A DNA stretch of 64,000 nucleotides from Akkermansiaceae bacterium (GCA_024233135.1 JACKPZ010000001.1:186001-250000); one strand, 5' to 3'. Positions 17,152-26,295 are shown, numbered from the stretch's first letter. A program made the numbers and translations. Notes: generated by a model from the sequence alone, not told the origin.

Positions 17152-17291
17152 CGCCCGGACCGTCCGGAGGCCGGTCCCTGCCATTTGGACCGGACCGCCC
17201 GGAGGTCGGCCCCTGACATTCGGACCGGACCGCCCGGAGGTCGGCCCCTGACATTCGGACCGGACCGCCAGGTGGTCGGCCCCTGACATCC
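17152..17291. repeat. Tandem repeat, four copies of 35 bp
   Basis: Four head-to-tail units of exactly 35 bp. Copies 2 and 3 are identical; copy 4 differs at three or four positions; copy 1 is more diverged. Each unit begins near GGACCGGACCGCCCGGAGG and ends CCCCTGACATTC. The period is not a multiple of three and the units abut without spacers, so this is neither coding repeat nor CRISPR. Confidence 0.9.
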
Positions 17292-17484
17292 GGTCCTAGC
17301 ACGGTCTCCTTCCACTCCTTCGAGACCGAACCCGAACTCATTCCCGCCCCTATGGATCTGATACACCTCCGGGTTTTCCGCCTCTATTTCACATATTTGA
17401 AATATGCGATATTTATTGAGAAGCAGCCCGAGCGGCGGTGAGGGACGGCAAGGGCTTGAGAAAGAACGGAACGATTCTGTTGAG

Positions 17485-17540
17485 ACCTGGAACTGCGGAC
17501 CCAAACCTGGAACTGCGGACCCAAACCTGGAACTGCGGAC
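17485..17540. repeat. Tandem repeat, 2.8 copies of 20 bp
   Basis: The unit ACCTGGAACTGCGGACCCAA is present twice in full and once to base 16, with no mismatches between copies. It lies about 190 bases from the 35-bp array in the same gene-free interval. Confidence 0.9.
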
Positions 17541-17730
17541 GCTATCCTGGAGACGAAGCCGGACGGCCACGGGCATCGGCAAGCGCTCCGGCGCCATGCG
17601 GGATTCATTGCCACATGGGGGAGCCCCATGGTTCGCTCCGGTGTTGAGCACGTCCGATCGTCGGCGCGCTCCGCGATCCCTTTCTGTCGAGGGAATCCCC
17701 CTGACGTCCGAGCGGGTCGTTTCCCGGGAT

Positions 17731-18528
17731 TCACTCGCTGCCGGCGAGGAGCGGACCAACGGCGGCCCGGCGGGTGAGAAACTCGTCGGCAAGTTGGCCG
17801 TACGCGATGGCGCCGGCGCCGTTGGGATCGTGCTCGAAGATGGTTCGGCCGTGACTGGGTGCTTCGCCGATCCGGATCGTCCGCGAGATCGAGGTCCGAT
17901 AGATCTGCTCCGGGAAGAATCGGGTGACTTCCTCCACAACCTGGCGGGAGAGCAAGGTGCGGCCGTCGAACATGGTCATGACGATGCCTTCGAGATTGAG
18001 ATCGGGATTCGCGCCGGAGTCACGGATCTGATCGATGACGTGAACGATCTTGGCGAGTCCTTCGAGGCCGAACCACTCGCACTGGAGCGGGATGAGGATT
18101 TCATCCGCGGCGGCGAGCGCGGAGGTCATGAGGATCCCGAGCGACGGTGGGGTGTCGAGGATGCAGTATTCGAACAAGTCGTTCGGTTTCAGCCCCTGCA
18201 GGATGTTGCGCAGCCGGGACAGGTGGTCGTCCCCGCGGGCGAGATCGATTTCGACGCCGGCAAGGTCCATTTCGGAGGGCACGAGCGAAAGGTTCTCGCG
18301 GCCGGTTTCCATGATCTGCTGGTGGACGGTGGCTTCGCCGATGAGCACCGGATACATGCTGCCACCTTCGGGCGCTTCGATTCCGAGGCCGCTGGTGCAG
18401 TTCGCCTGCGGATCGAGATCGACGAGGAGCACGCGCTGGCCGCGCAGGGCGAGCCCGGCGGACAGGTTGAGGGCGGTGGTGGTTTTCCCCACCCCGCCTT
18501 TTTGGTTGGCGACGGCGATGACGTTCAT
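17731..18528 (-). CDS. parA: Chromosome-partitioning ATPase ParA/Soj
   Basis: A 265-residue Walker-type ATPase that binds DNA non-specifically and moves ParB-parS complexes. The deviant Walker A KGGVGKTT spans 10-17, with LLVDLDPQANCTSGLG following and the switch motif ILDTPPSLG further on. There is no N-terminal DNA-binding domain, which fits a chromosomal Soj type rather than a plasmid type Ia ParA. The start is the ATG before NVIAVANQ. No parB is adjacent; the ParB gene is about 33 kb away at 50.3-51.2 kb. The next gene upstream on this strand is the phosphohistidine phosphatase. Confidence 0.93.
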   Translation of the reverse strand: MNVIAVANQKGGVGKTTTALNLSAGLALRGQRVLLVDLDPQANCTSGLGIEAPEGGSMYPVLIGEATVHQQIMETGRENLSLVPSEMDLAGVEIDLARGDDHLSRLRNILQGLKPNDLFEYCILDTPPSLGILMTSALAAADEILIPLQCEWFGLEGLAKIVHVIDQIRDSGANPDLNLEGIVMTMFDGRTLLSRQVVEEVTRFFPEQIYRTSISRTIRIGEAPSHGRTIFEHDPNGAGAIAYGQLADEFLTRRAAVGPLLAGSE

Positions 18529-18606
18529 GGCAAGGGCGGCGCCACGGGAGCGCTCCCGACTCTCCGGAACTCCCCGGCGCCATGCAATCATCAAAACGGC
18601 CGCCGC

Positions 18607-19086
18607 TCAGTCGACGTCGTCCGCGAGTTTGGGCGGGACGAGAAAGAGCAGGCTGCCATGGCGCGAGGGCGGGCGGACACGGAAGCAGGAAATCGAGCCT
18701 TTCTTGATCCGGATGTCGCCTCCGGCGGAGCCGAGGATCGACCCGGCGAGGATCGAGAAATCCGGTTCGTGGCCGACGATCATGACGCGCTCGAATTCGG
18801 AGAAACCCTTGAGTTCCTTCATCGCCGTTTCCGGCGACATGCCGCAGGCCAGCCACGGTTGGACGAGCGGGCCGGGCATGCCGGCGGTGTCGCAAAACTC
18901 GGCGGCCGTCTGCCGCGCGCGGACCAGCGGGCTGGTGAGCACGATGTCGGGCAACCAACCGGCGCGCTTGAGGGCGCGGGCGGCCTTGCGGGACTGCTCG
19001 CGCCCTTTCTCGACGAGCGCGCGCGCCGAGTCGCCCGCGGGATTGAAGTCCTCGGCCTTGCCGTGGCGCAGAAGGATCAGGTCCAT
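18607..19086 (-). CDS. Phosphohistidine phosphatase SixA-like
   Basis: A 159-residue histidine phosphatase. The phospho-acceptor motif is LLRHGKA (R7, H8, G9) and the second catalytic histidine lies in VGHEPDFS; TSPLVRARQTAAEF is the conserved RxRQTA segment. SixA proteins remove phosphate from histidine-phosphotransfer domains or PTS NPr in other bacteria; the partner here is unknown. The start is the ATG; a TTG one codon upstream is less likely. Confidence 0.88.
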   Translation of the reverse strand: MDLILLRHGKAEDFNPAGDSARALVEKGREQSRKAARALKRAGWLPDIVLTSPLVRARQTAAEFCDTAGMPGPLVQPWLACGMSPETAMKELKGFSEFERVMIVGHEPDFSILAGSILGSAGGDIRIKKGSISCFRVRPPSRHGSLLFLVPPKLADDVD

Positions 19087-19138
19087 CAAAAGGTAGAAGC
19101 TGAAATACGAATATTCTGAGAAGCTGAGAAACCCGAGT

Positions 19139-19885
19139 TCACATGGTCATGCCGCCGTCGACGGCGAGCACCTGGCCGGTAATGTAGCGGGCGCCGGGGC
19201 TGGCGAGGAAGGCGACGGCCTCGGCGATGTCCTTGGTTTCCCCGAAGGTGGCGAGCGGGATCTTGCCGATGACCGCTTCCTTGACCGCGTCGGGAAGCTC
19301 GTCGGTCATGTCGGTGGTGATGAATCCGGGAGCGACGGCGTTGCTGGTGACCTGACGGCCGGCGAGTTCGCGGGCGACCGCTTTGGTGAATCCGATGAGG
19401 CCCGCTTTCGAAGCGGAGTAGTTCGCCTGTCCGGCGTTGCCGATGAGGCCGATGACCGAGGCGATGTTGATGATGCGCGCGTCCTCGGCTTTCATGAGCA
19501 CGCGCATGAAGCCTTTAACAGTATTGAAGGCGCCCTTGAGGTTGGTGTTGAGCACGGTGTCCCAATCGTCCTCCTTCATGCGCATGAGCAGGGTGTCGCG
19601 GGTGACGCCGGCGTTGTTGACGAGGATGTTCACGCTGCCGAAGTCCTCGCAAACCTGCTTGGCAAGCTCCTGGACCGCGGCGTGGTCGGCGATGTCCACG
19701 GGATAGGCTTTCGCGGCTCCGGGAAACTCGGCGTTGATCTCATCGGCCGCCTTGCCGCAACTCGACGCGCTGCGGCTCACGACGGCGACCTTCGCGCCCT
19801 CGGAGGCGAGCTTGCGGGCGATCTCCTGACCGATGCCTCGGCCTCCTCCGGTGACGACGGCGACTTTGTTCGCGAAACGTGACAT
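19139..19885 (-). CDS. fabG: 3-oxoacyl-[ACP] reductase FabG
   Basis: A 248-residue short-chain dehydrogenase that reduces 3-oxoacyl-ACP with NADPH in fatty acid elongation. The nucleotide motif VTGGGRGIG is at 11-19, NNAGV at 90-94, the catalytic triad is S143, Y156 and K160 (YSASK), and APGFITTDMT matches the FabG loop. The start at MSRFANK removes 12 upstream codons without family similarity. It stands apart from other fab genes, which are absent from the window. Confidence 0.9.
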   Translation of the reverse strand: MSRFANKVAVVTGGGRGIGQEIARKLASEGAKVAVVSRSASSCGKAADEINAEFPGAAKAYPVDIADHAAVQELAKQVCEDFGSVNILVNNAGVTRDTLLMRMKEDDWDTVLNTNLKGAFNTVKGFMRVLMKAEDARIINIASVIGLIGNAGQANYSASKAGLIGFTKAVARELAGRQVTSNAVAPGFITTDMTDELPDAVKEAVIGKIPLATFGETKDIAEAVAFLASPGARYITGQVLAVDGGMTM

Positions 19886-19939
19886 GCACGGAGCGTGGCG
19901 GCGGCGGACGGCAGGTGTCAACCCGCGGATTTCCGGGCC

Positions 19940-20227
19940 TCAGCGCAGAATCGCCGAGATCACGGCGCGGATCGCCCGCAGGATGAGATAGAGCGTTCCC
20001 ACGACCACGCCGATGGCCAGGGCGAGCGTCACCGCGATGATGCCGAGCAGCACCCAGAGCGGCCACCAACGACTGTCGAGCGTGCGGACGCGGCCCTGCC
20101 ACCGGCGCCAGTCGCGGCCCTGCGGATCACGTTCCGGGACGTCGCTCACCGGTTCGTCACGCACGAGGATCGATGGTCCGCCGGCATCGACGACTTCGAC
20201 TTCGATTTCCTGGGGTTCCTGCGGCAT
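19940..20227 (-). CDS. Small membrane protein of unknown function
   Basis: A 95-residue protein. The first 50 residues are acidic and polar; a single hydrophobic stretch follows (WPLWVLLGIIAVTLALAIGVVVGTLYLIL), ending with a short basic tail. No family recognised. It lies about 55 bases upstream of fabG on the same strand, so it may share that transcript. Confidence 0.6.
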   Translation of the reverse strand: MPQEPQEIEVEVVDAGGPSILVRDEPVSDVPERDPQGRDWRRWQGRVRTLDSRWWPLWVLLGIIAVTLALAIGVVVGTLYLILRAIRAVISAILR

Positions 20228-20284
20228 CGCGGGGACAGCATGGCCCTCCTCACGGCGGACGCAACCGATTCTCCCGGCTTCTGT

Positions 20285-22705
20285 TCAAGGATCGAGGCGC
20301 AGCAGGTCGATCGCGAAGATGTCCACGAAATGACTCGGTGCGGGACCACCACCGGCGTGCGCGGTATAGTCGGCGTTGTGTTCGAGATAGCTCATGTTGC
20401 CCACGCCCTTGCCATCGCCGAGGCGGAAGCGGTAGGAATGACCGGCTTCCAGCGAGAGTTCGATGGGCACGGTGAAGTCGTGACGCTCCCAGGTTCCCGA
20501 CTGGGGAAACACGGCGTAGGACCTGTGGACGACTTTTTCGCCATCAAGCACCTCCAACAGTTTCACGCCGCAGCAGATGCCGGTGTTGACGGGGCCCGCA
20601 CCGTTGGCGAACTCGATCCGCAGCATGTGCCGCCCGCCCTTCTCCGGCGTCCATCCGGGCGACATCAGCGTATCCCCGGGTTTTCCCCAGTCCATGAAAT
20701 GACTGCCCTCGCGGAGTTTGCCGCCGACGTGGTCGAAATCCGGAGCAAGCAGAGCGGTCCTCCGATCCGACGCTGACAGGCGGAGCGAACGCGTCGGGTG
20801 GGACGCGACGCCGCGCGAATCAATCGCCTCGATGCTGTATTCGTGAACGACAGTGAACGGATCCGGATCCCGCCAAACCGTGTCTTTGATTCCGGAGGCG
20901 ACGGATTCGCCATCCCGAAACACGCGGAACGTCACGCTGCCGGACTCCGGATGGGAAAACGTCAGGTCCACATGCCCATCGACGAGCGAAATGCCTTCGC
21001 CGCTCCACTCCGGCGCGGCCGGGGCGAAGTCGTCCGCGGGATCGATGCGCCGCAGCGCCGGTCCGGCGTCTCCCTCCGGCGGGCCGAGGACGATCCGCCA
21101 GCGCGAGCGATCCTTGAGGCCCGCCGCCGGCACGAAACCGCCGCCGGCAGGCTTGCCGTCTACCTCGGTCGATACGATTGTTAGAAAACCGTCACCGTCC
21201 CGTTGTTCCGGCAGCACCATGGAAACCTCGATACGTTTTCCCAAGTACGGGAAGTTTCGTAGTTCGACGGTTTTGCCAAGTTCGCGGGCGATCGCCGCCG
21301 GGATACGAGGGCGGAAGCGGATGCCCTCGACGTCCACCTCCACGCCGAAGAGCAGCGAATGATAGATGCCGAGCGCGCCGGCGACCGACCAAATCTGGCG
21401 GCGCGAGTTCACCACCGGGCCCTCGATGCCGTCGTGCGAAGCCCACGCCGCGCCGGTGGCGAAGTCGAGGTTCTCCATGTGCGAAAGGTTTCGCGCGGCG
21501 GCGGTGGCGATCGACCGGAAGCCGGCGTCGACGACGCCCGGATGGCCCGCCTTGGCGCCGGCGAGCGTCCACCATGCGGTGGCGAAGGGCCAGATGCCGC
21601 AGTTGTGATAGATCGGCACGGTGGTTTCCTGCGGGCTCACCACCGGCGGGCCGGAAGAGCCGAGCGGATGGCGCGCGAGGATGGCGGCGGCCTGGTCCGG
21701 CGGAGGCACGTTTTCCAGAATGGCGAGGGCGGTGCCGAGCAGATCGTCACGCTCCGTCCGGCGTTCCACGAGCCCGTCGCGAAGCAGCAGCGAGGAATAA
21801 CAACCGCGCTTGGGATCGAAAAACGCGGGATGGATCGAACGCCGCAGGTTCTCCGCCTTGCGCTCCCAGGTCTCCGCGTCCTCCGCGCCGGCGAGGGCGC
21901 CGAAATACGCCGCGGCGCGCATGGCGGCGAGAAACGCGACATTGGTGGAGAGCGACTTCGACGCGGAGATGGCGCCTACGTCGTTTTGCGTCCAAAGCGG
22001 ATAGGTTTGCTCGCGCCAGTCGAGGAACGACTGTTCGCCGCGGAACAAGCCGTCGGCGGGATCACGCAGCACGCGCTCGTCCTGGCGGAGCGTCGCGGTG
22101 AGCACGGCATAAGCATCGCGCGCGACTTTGCTTCGTTGTTCCGGCGGCAGCCACGGAAGCAGCGACCGCATGCCGAGCGCCCATGTGACGCGGTCGCTCG
22201 ATACCGGCCAACTCCCGCCGGATCCGGTGTCCTGCACGATGAATCGTTTGTCACTCCCACCGGCGACGGAAGGCTTGAATGGCGAGGTTTTGAACCACAG
22301 CGATGCGAACGCCCGCTGCGGGTCCATCGGCGCGAGCCCGAGCGCGGTCGCGTAAGCGAGGTCCCGAGTCCAGACATAAGTCCACTTCTCGCCGGTTTGA
22401 TATGCATTCAGCGGGATCGGCTCGCCATGGCGGTAGGCGCCGTCACGGATCTCCGGCACCGCGTTGAGCCGCGCCTCGTGACAGGCCAGCGCGTGCACGG
22501 CATCCCACTCCGGATTTCCCGTGGAGATCCGTGGATCGTCCGCGTGCTCGGCGAAATCGAATCTTCCATCCGGCGGCAGACCGTCGCGCAACAGGGCGTC
22601 GCTGCGCATCACAAACGAGCGGGGCGCATCGACCTTGCCGCTGATCTCAGGCGCGGCCGTGCAGGAAAGGGCGGATCCGAGCAACAGGAGGGCGGCTCGT
22701 TTCAT
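20285..22705 (-). CDS. Secreted six-hairpin glycosidase-like protein (amylo-alpha-1,6-glucosidase/GH63-like)
   Basis: An 806-residue exported enzyme. A signal peptide (MKRAALLLLGSALSCTAA) is followed by an (alpha/alpha)6-barrel between about residues 60 and 480: WTYVWTRDLAYATALGL, GSGGSWPVSSDRVTWALGM, YPLWTQNDVG, STNVAFLAAMRAAAY and CGIWPFATAWWTLAGA. The Trp-rich, acidic motifs are those of MGH1-like and glycogen-debranching-type glycosidases; linkage specificity cannot be read. The C-terminal 200 residues look like a fibronectin-like segment and a carbohydrate-binding beta-sandwich (HSYRFRLGDGKGVG). Its ATG overlaps the stop of the PotD-like gene (ATGA), an unusual partnership. Confidence 0.8.
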   Translation of the reverse strand: MKRAALLLLGSALSCTAAPEISGKVDAPRSFVMRSDALLRDGLPPDGRFDFAEHADDPRISTGNPEWDAVHALACHEARLNAVPEIRDGAYRHGEPIPLNAYQTGEKWTYVWTRDLAYATALGLAPMDPQRAFASLWFKTSPFKPSVAGGSDKRFIVQDTGSGGSWPVSSDRVTWALGMRSLLPWLPPEQRSKVARDAYAVLTATLRQDERVLRDPADGLFRGEQSFLDWREQTYPLWTQNDVGAISASKSLSTNVAFLAAMRAAAYFGALAGAEDAETWERKAENLRRSIHPAFFDPKRGCYSSLLLRDGLVERRTERDDLLGTALAILENVPPPDQAAAILARHPLGSSGPPVVSPQETTVPIYHNCGIWPFATAWWTLAGAKAGHPGVVDAGFRSIATAAARNLSHMENLDFATGAAWASHDGIEGPVVNSRRQIWSVAGALGIYHSLLFGVEVDVEGIRFRPRIPAAIARELGKTVELRNFPYLGKRIEVSMVLPEQRDGDGFLTIVSTEVDGKPAGGGFVPAAGLKDRSRWRIVLGPPEGDAGPALRRIDPADDFAPAAPEWSGEGISLVDGHVDLTFSHPESGSVTFRVFRDGESVASGIKDTVWRDPDPFTVVHEYSIEAIDSRGVASHPTRSLRLSASDRRTALLAPDFDHVGGKLREGSHFMDWGKPGDTLMSPGWTPEKGGRHMLRIEFANGAGPVNTGICCGVKLLEVLDGEKVVHRSYAVFPQSGTWERHDFTVPIELSLEAGHSYRFRLGDGKGVGNMSYLEHNADYTAHAGGGPAPSHFVDIFAIDLLRLDP

Positions 22706-23742
22706 GCCGCCTTGATTTCGTCCCATGTCTTGGTCCACAACGGCAGCGCGTCCCCGAGGTCGTCGATCGGCGACATCTTCGCGAACACCTCGGCCGGCGG
22801 GAACAGCACCTCGTTGGAACGGAAGTCGGCGCCGAGCAACGGATAGGCGGATTTGTTCGGCGCCCGATAGACGATGTAGTCCATGTTCTCCGCGGCGACG
22901 TCGGGTTCGGTGAGGAAATTGATGAACGCGTAGGCGAGGTCCACGGATGCGGCGTCCTTGGGAATCACCAGATCGTCGCACGAATACAGCGCGCCCTCTT
23001 CGGGAATGCGGATGACGAGATCGCCGTTCTCCTCCGCCACCTGGAACAGGTCGCCGGCATATCCTTGCACCAGATGGAACTCGCCGGAGTCGATGCCCGC
23101 CTTGTATTGTTCGTTGTCGAACTTCGCGATGTTCTTCTTCCAGCCGATGGCGACGTCGCGGGCAGCGGCAAGCTGGCCGGGGTCTTTCGAGTTCGGCGGG
23201 TGGCCGAGGGAAAGCAACGCGGCGCCGATCACCTCGCGGAAGTCGTCGAGCAGGGTCATCCTTCCCTTGAGGTCGCTGCGGCCGAACATCCGGTAGCTGG
23301 GCTCCGGATTGGCCACCTTGCTTTTCAGCCATGCGATGCAGGTGGGCGCCATCATGTAGGGGACCGAATATTTCATCTCCGGATCGAGCGACTGTTTCAG
23401 ATAGTCCGGATCGACATGAGTTAGATTGGGGATCTTCGAGTGGTCGAGCGGCTGGATACGCTCCTCGCGGGCGAGGGTTTTCACCATGTAGGAGGTGGGA
23501 ACGAGCACATCGTAGCCGGAGGCTCCGGCGGAGAGCTTGGCATACATCGACTCGTTGGAATCGAAGGTATCGAGCACCAGCTTGCATCCGTTTTCCTTCT
23601 CGAAACGACTGGCGAGCTCCGGTGCGAGATAGTCCACCCATGTGTAAACCCTCAGGGTCTTGCCGGGATTGCTTTTGCACGACGGGAGAGCGGCTCCGGC
23701 GAGGGCGGCCGACGATGTGGCGAGGAAATGGCGGCGTTTCAT
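22702..23742 (-). CDS. PotD-like extracellular solute-binding protein (spermidine/putrescine type)
   Basis: A 346-residue binding lipoprotein. The leader MKRRHFLATSSAALAGAALPSC has a twin-Arg start and a lipobox LPSC with the lipidated Cys at 22. Then comes LRVYTWVDYLAPELASRFEKE, the hallmark start of polyamine-binding PotD/PotF proteins, followed by DVLVPTSYMV, VPYMMAPTCIAW and AYAFINFLTEPDVAAENMDYI. It should capture a polyamine or similar cation outside the membrane. No potABC ATPase or permease genes lie nearby; instead it is translationally coupled to a secreted glycosidase. Confidence 0.85.
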   Translation of the reverse strand: MKRRHFLATSSAALAGAALPSCKSNPGKTLRVYTWVDYLAPELASRFEKENGCKLVLDTFDSNESMYAKLSAGASGYDVLVPTSYMVKTLAREERIQPLDHSKIPNLTHVDPDYLKQSLDPEMKYSVPYMMAPTCIAWLKSKVANPEPSYRMFGRSDLKGRMTLLDDFREVIGAALLSLGHPPNSKDPGQLAAARDVAIGWKKNIAKFDNEQYKAGIDSGEFHLVQGYAGDLFQVAEENGDLVIRIPEEGALYSCDDLVIPKDAASVDLAYAFINFLTEPDVAAENMDYIVYRAPNKSAYPLLGADFRSNEVLFPPAEVFAKMSPIDDLGDALPLWTKTWDEIKAA

Positions 23743-23812
23743 GATCAACGGATCCCAAACCAGCACGAATCCGCGGTCTTGCCCATGCTATTTTCGCTAG
23801 ATGGCCGGCTGG

Positions 23813-24940
23813 TCAATCATCCTCCTCAAGCCAGTCGTCGAGGCGCTCGCGAAGTTCGCCGAGGGGTTCGTGATATCGCTCGAGCGATGGGTCGGCCAAC
23901 CAGCGGGCGACCATTTCCCGGGCCTCTCGATCCCCCTCCCGCATCTCCTCGCGGCGGAACGGCGCGGGCGTGCGGCCGTAGAGACGGTATCCCGTCGTCG
24001 CGCTGCGCAGCGGAAAGGTTTTCAGGAACACCTCGATCTCCTCGGGCGTGGACGAGGGGTTTTTCAGGAACGTCTCGACCGCTGCGGCTTGCTCCGGGTC
24101 CACCGGGTCGGCACGGGCGATCAACGAACCTCGGTCGGAAGGATCGAGTCCGTCGAGCACCGGGAAAACCGCGCCCGGATTCTCGGCGGCGAGTTCATGC
24201 AGAGCCATCGAGCGGAGGGCGGCGTTGCCGTCCCAAGACGCGAGGCTCTCCGCCGCTTCGGGACTGCCGAGGAAACGCGCGAGGTCGAAGGCTTCCGCGA
24301 ATCCGGGCGATCCGGCCCAGGCATCCTCGCCGAGCATTCGCTCGAAACGGGTGAGCAACTCGCCATCCGACGCCCGTCCGAGCCCTTCGCGAGTCAGCGA
24401 GCGGAGGGCGACGGCGTATTCATCCGCCGAGCCGGTGGTATCGAGCACGTGGCGGGCGATCTCCGCCGCCATCTCGGGGTCCGAGCGGGCGAGCACGTCG
24501 AGCAGGAACACGCGAAGCGTGGGCCACGAATTCAACATCCCGTGCCGGCCCACCTCAAAGGGAAGTCCGGTGGCGCGGTCCTCGCCGGAGTCCAAGGCCC
24601 TGCCGACCGCTTTCGAGAGCACGATGAAATCCGCTTCCAACCAGCGGCTGCGGACTTCCATGAGCCGCTCGCGGGTTTCCTCGGCCGAGGGCGTGGGATC
24701 GCCGTCCAGCCATGCGAGCAGATCGCTCCATTCGCGGTCGATCAACACCACGGCGGATGCCTCCATTCGCCCGCGGCTTGCAGCGTCATCCGGATCGGAA
24801 CGGCGGGTGGTCGCGGGAGGCGGAGTTCCGCTGACTCTTTCACCAACCGCATTTCGTTCTTCGCGAAACGCATGCCGGACACCAAGCACGGCTGCGAGCA
24901 CCAACAATGCGACCGCGCACCAGCGGGCGGTCCGGTTCAT
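23813..24940 (-). CDS. Membrane-anchored helical protein of unknown function
   Basis: A 375-residue protein with an N-terminal hydrophobic segment (CAVALLVLAAVLGV) after three polar residues, then a long Glu/Arg/Leu-rich helical domain with repeated ALRSL, MALHELAAENPG and LARFLGSPEAAE elements suggesting HEAT-like helical repeats. It is acidic at the end (DDWLEEDD). Its start overlaps the stop of the secreted protease gene by ATGA, so the two are translated together; perhaps it binds or restrains the protease, but that is only a guess from position. Confidence 0.7.
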   Translation of the reverse strand: MNRTARWCAVALLVLAAVLGVRHAFREERNAVGERVSGTPPPATTRRSDPDDAASRGRMEASAVVLIDREWSDLLAWLDGDPTPSAEETRERLMEVRSRWLEADFIVLSKAVGRALDSGEDRATGLPFEVGRHGMLNSWPTLRVFLLDVLARSDPEMAAEIARHVLDTTGSADEYAVALRSLTREGLGRASDGELLTRFERMLGEDAWAGSPGFAEAFDLARFLGSPEAAESLASWDGNAALRSMALHELAAENPGAVFPVLDGLDPSDRGSLIARADPVDPEQAAAVETFLKNPSSTPEEIEVFLKTFPLRSATTGYRLYGRTPAPFRREEMREGDREAREMVARWLADPSLERYHEPLGELRERLDDWLEEDD

Positions 24941-26169
24941 GGATCGACGGTGCCGCCGTCTCCTGAACCGTCAAACGTCGGGTCCTCGACGCCGATTTCC
25001 AGGCGGAACGAGCGCAGCGTGCAGACATCTCCTTTGAGACGATCCTGGACCCGCAGGATCCAGGTTCCGTTCGGATCGACCCCGGCGAACGCCTCGCTGA
25101 GGTCCATATCCTTGATGATGAGGTTGTCCTTACCCGCGCCGCCTTCGTTGTGGATGAGCGCCTCGGCGCCATCGGTGCCGGTGAGCATCACCTGCAGGTC
25201 ACCGCGGTGCTTGGTGCGGATGTCGAGCGACAAGCGGACGATGCTGGTGATCGAATCGCGTTCGAAGGCTTTGACGCCAACGCGGAAGTTCGTCCACTGC
25301 GTCGCGCCATCGGGCAGTTTCACGCGTTTGTTGTATGGGAAGAAATAGGAGGTCGCACCGACACCGTTGACGCCGATCGCGTCGCTGGATTTTTTCGAAA
25401 CGATGGGCTTCACGGCCCGCAGGAGCGAGTTGGTTTCCGAGGTGAAGGGGCACACGACGGTTTCGGAAGGAAGTCCTCCCACGAGCACTCCGGACGCCTT
25501 CCAACGTTTCTTCTGCTTGGTCCAAACCGGACCTCCGCTGTTGCCCGGCCCGGTGGTGATGAGCGGCGTGATCAGCGAACCATTCCTGTGACTGCGGTAC
25601 GGTGTCACCGAGGGCTCCGTCTGGTGCAGGTAGTATCCCTCGATGTTCTTGTCCTTGTATGGATTCTGCGCGGGGTAGCCGGTGATCGTGGACTTCACCT
25701 TTGTCGTAAGCGTGTGCCCCCCACGAATGTCGATCGGCGCGGGCCGGCCCTTGACGAGCTTGCGAAATGAGAAGCCGACGACGGTATCGATGCCGAATGC
25801 CGCGTTGTTGTTACCCTCTTCGGCAACAATCTTCGCGTAGTCCGCCCAGCGGTAGTAACCGCGGGACCAGAAGCCATCTCGTTTTCCAAGCTGCAGGTCG
25901 TTCACAGCGGGCGCCCAGAACGGTGGAGCTCCCCACGATTCGCCGTCATAGACCACGTGCGCGGCGGTGAAAAACGTGCGGCGATTCCACGCGCAGAACC
26001 CGCTGCCGCGGGCGTTGGCGGTCTGGACGACACCGTTGTAGCGGCAGGGTGATTTTTCGACCTGTTTGGCTTTTACAGGTTCCGGGAGAATGGTCTTCGG
26101 CTTCGCGTCGGCTGGCTGGACGACGAAAAACAAGCCCACTCCCGCGAGGAGAGATGCTTCGAATTTCAT
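24937..26169 (-). CDS. Secreted trypsin-like serine protease with C-terminal P/Homo B-type domain
   Basis: A 410-residue exported protein. After a signal peptide (ending near QPADA) it has the chymotrypsin-fold triad: TAAHVVYDG (His), AFGIDTVVG (Asp) and TGPGNSGGPVW (Ser). The last 130 residues (VKAFERDSITSIVRLSLDI, HRGDLQVMLTGTDG, DPNGTWILRVQDRLKGD) form the jelly-roll P domain found in proprotein convertases and many bacterial secreted proteases. A short Asp/Gly-rich end (FDGSGDGGTVDP) follows. It is translationally coupled to the next gene by ATGA. The long open frame extending upstream is antisense to the AsmA-like gene and was excluded. Confidence 0.88.
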   Translation of the reverse strand: MKFEASLLAGVGLFFVVQPADAKPKTILPEPVKAKQVEKSPCRYNGVVQTANARGSGFCAWNRRTFFTAAHVVYDGESWGAPPFWAPAVNDLQLGKRDGFWSRGYYRWADYAKIVAEEGNNNAAFGIDTVVGFSFRKLVKGRPAPIDIRGGHTLTTKVKSTITGYPAQNPYKDKNIEGYYLHQTEPSVTPYRSHRNGSLITPLITTGPGNSGGPVWTKQKKRWKASGVLVGGLPSETVVCPFTSETNSLLRAVKPIVSKKSSDAIGVNGVGATSYFFPYNKRVKLPDGATQWTNFRVGVKAFERDSITSIVRLSLDIRTKHRGDLQVMLTGTDGAEALIHNEGGAGKDNLIIKDMDLSEAFAGVDPNGTWILRVQDRLKGDVCTLRSFRLEIGVEDPTFDGSGDGGTVDP

Positions 26170-26295
26170 GATTCGGGTAATGTAAGGGACAGCGGAATGC
26201 CAATACCTGTAAATCAAGGCGATGTCAATCTCGCGCTCTTTGCGGACCCCGGATGCGACCTTGCGGAGAGGCCGCTCCGGGCTAGCATTCGGCCC

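Larger units (their letters stand above)
17004..17730. other. Gene-free interval with short tandem repeats
   Basis: About 730 bases between convergent genes (pseudouridine synthase and parA). No frame here has start, ribosome site or family character that would support a gene; long open frames on both strands reflect base composition and repeats. The interval holds a 4 x 35-bp tandem array, a 20-bp tandem array, an AT-rich patch (CATATTTGAAATATG near 17391) and a CATGGGG-GAG-CCCCATG hairpin at 17614-17630. Replication or partition sites were looked for because parA is adjacent; no recognisable parS was seen. Confidence 0.6.

Noticed and set aside
17152..17291. Possible CRISPR array
   Set aside because: The 35-bp units abut without spacers and no cas genes are present.
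16104..17939. A 611-codon minus-strand open frame running through the pseudouridine synthase and the tandem repeats
   Set aside because: It crosses real genes on the other strand, and repeated segments in it only reflect the tandem DNA repeats.
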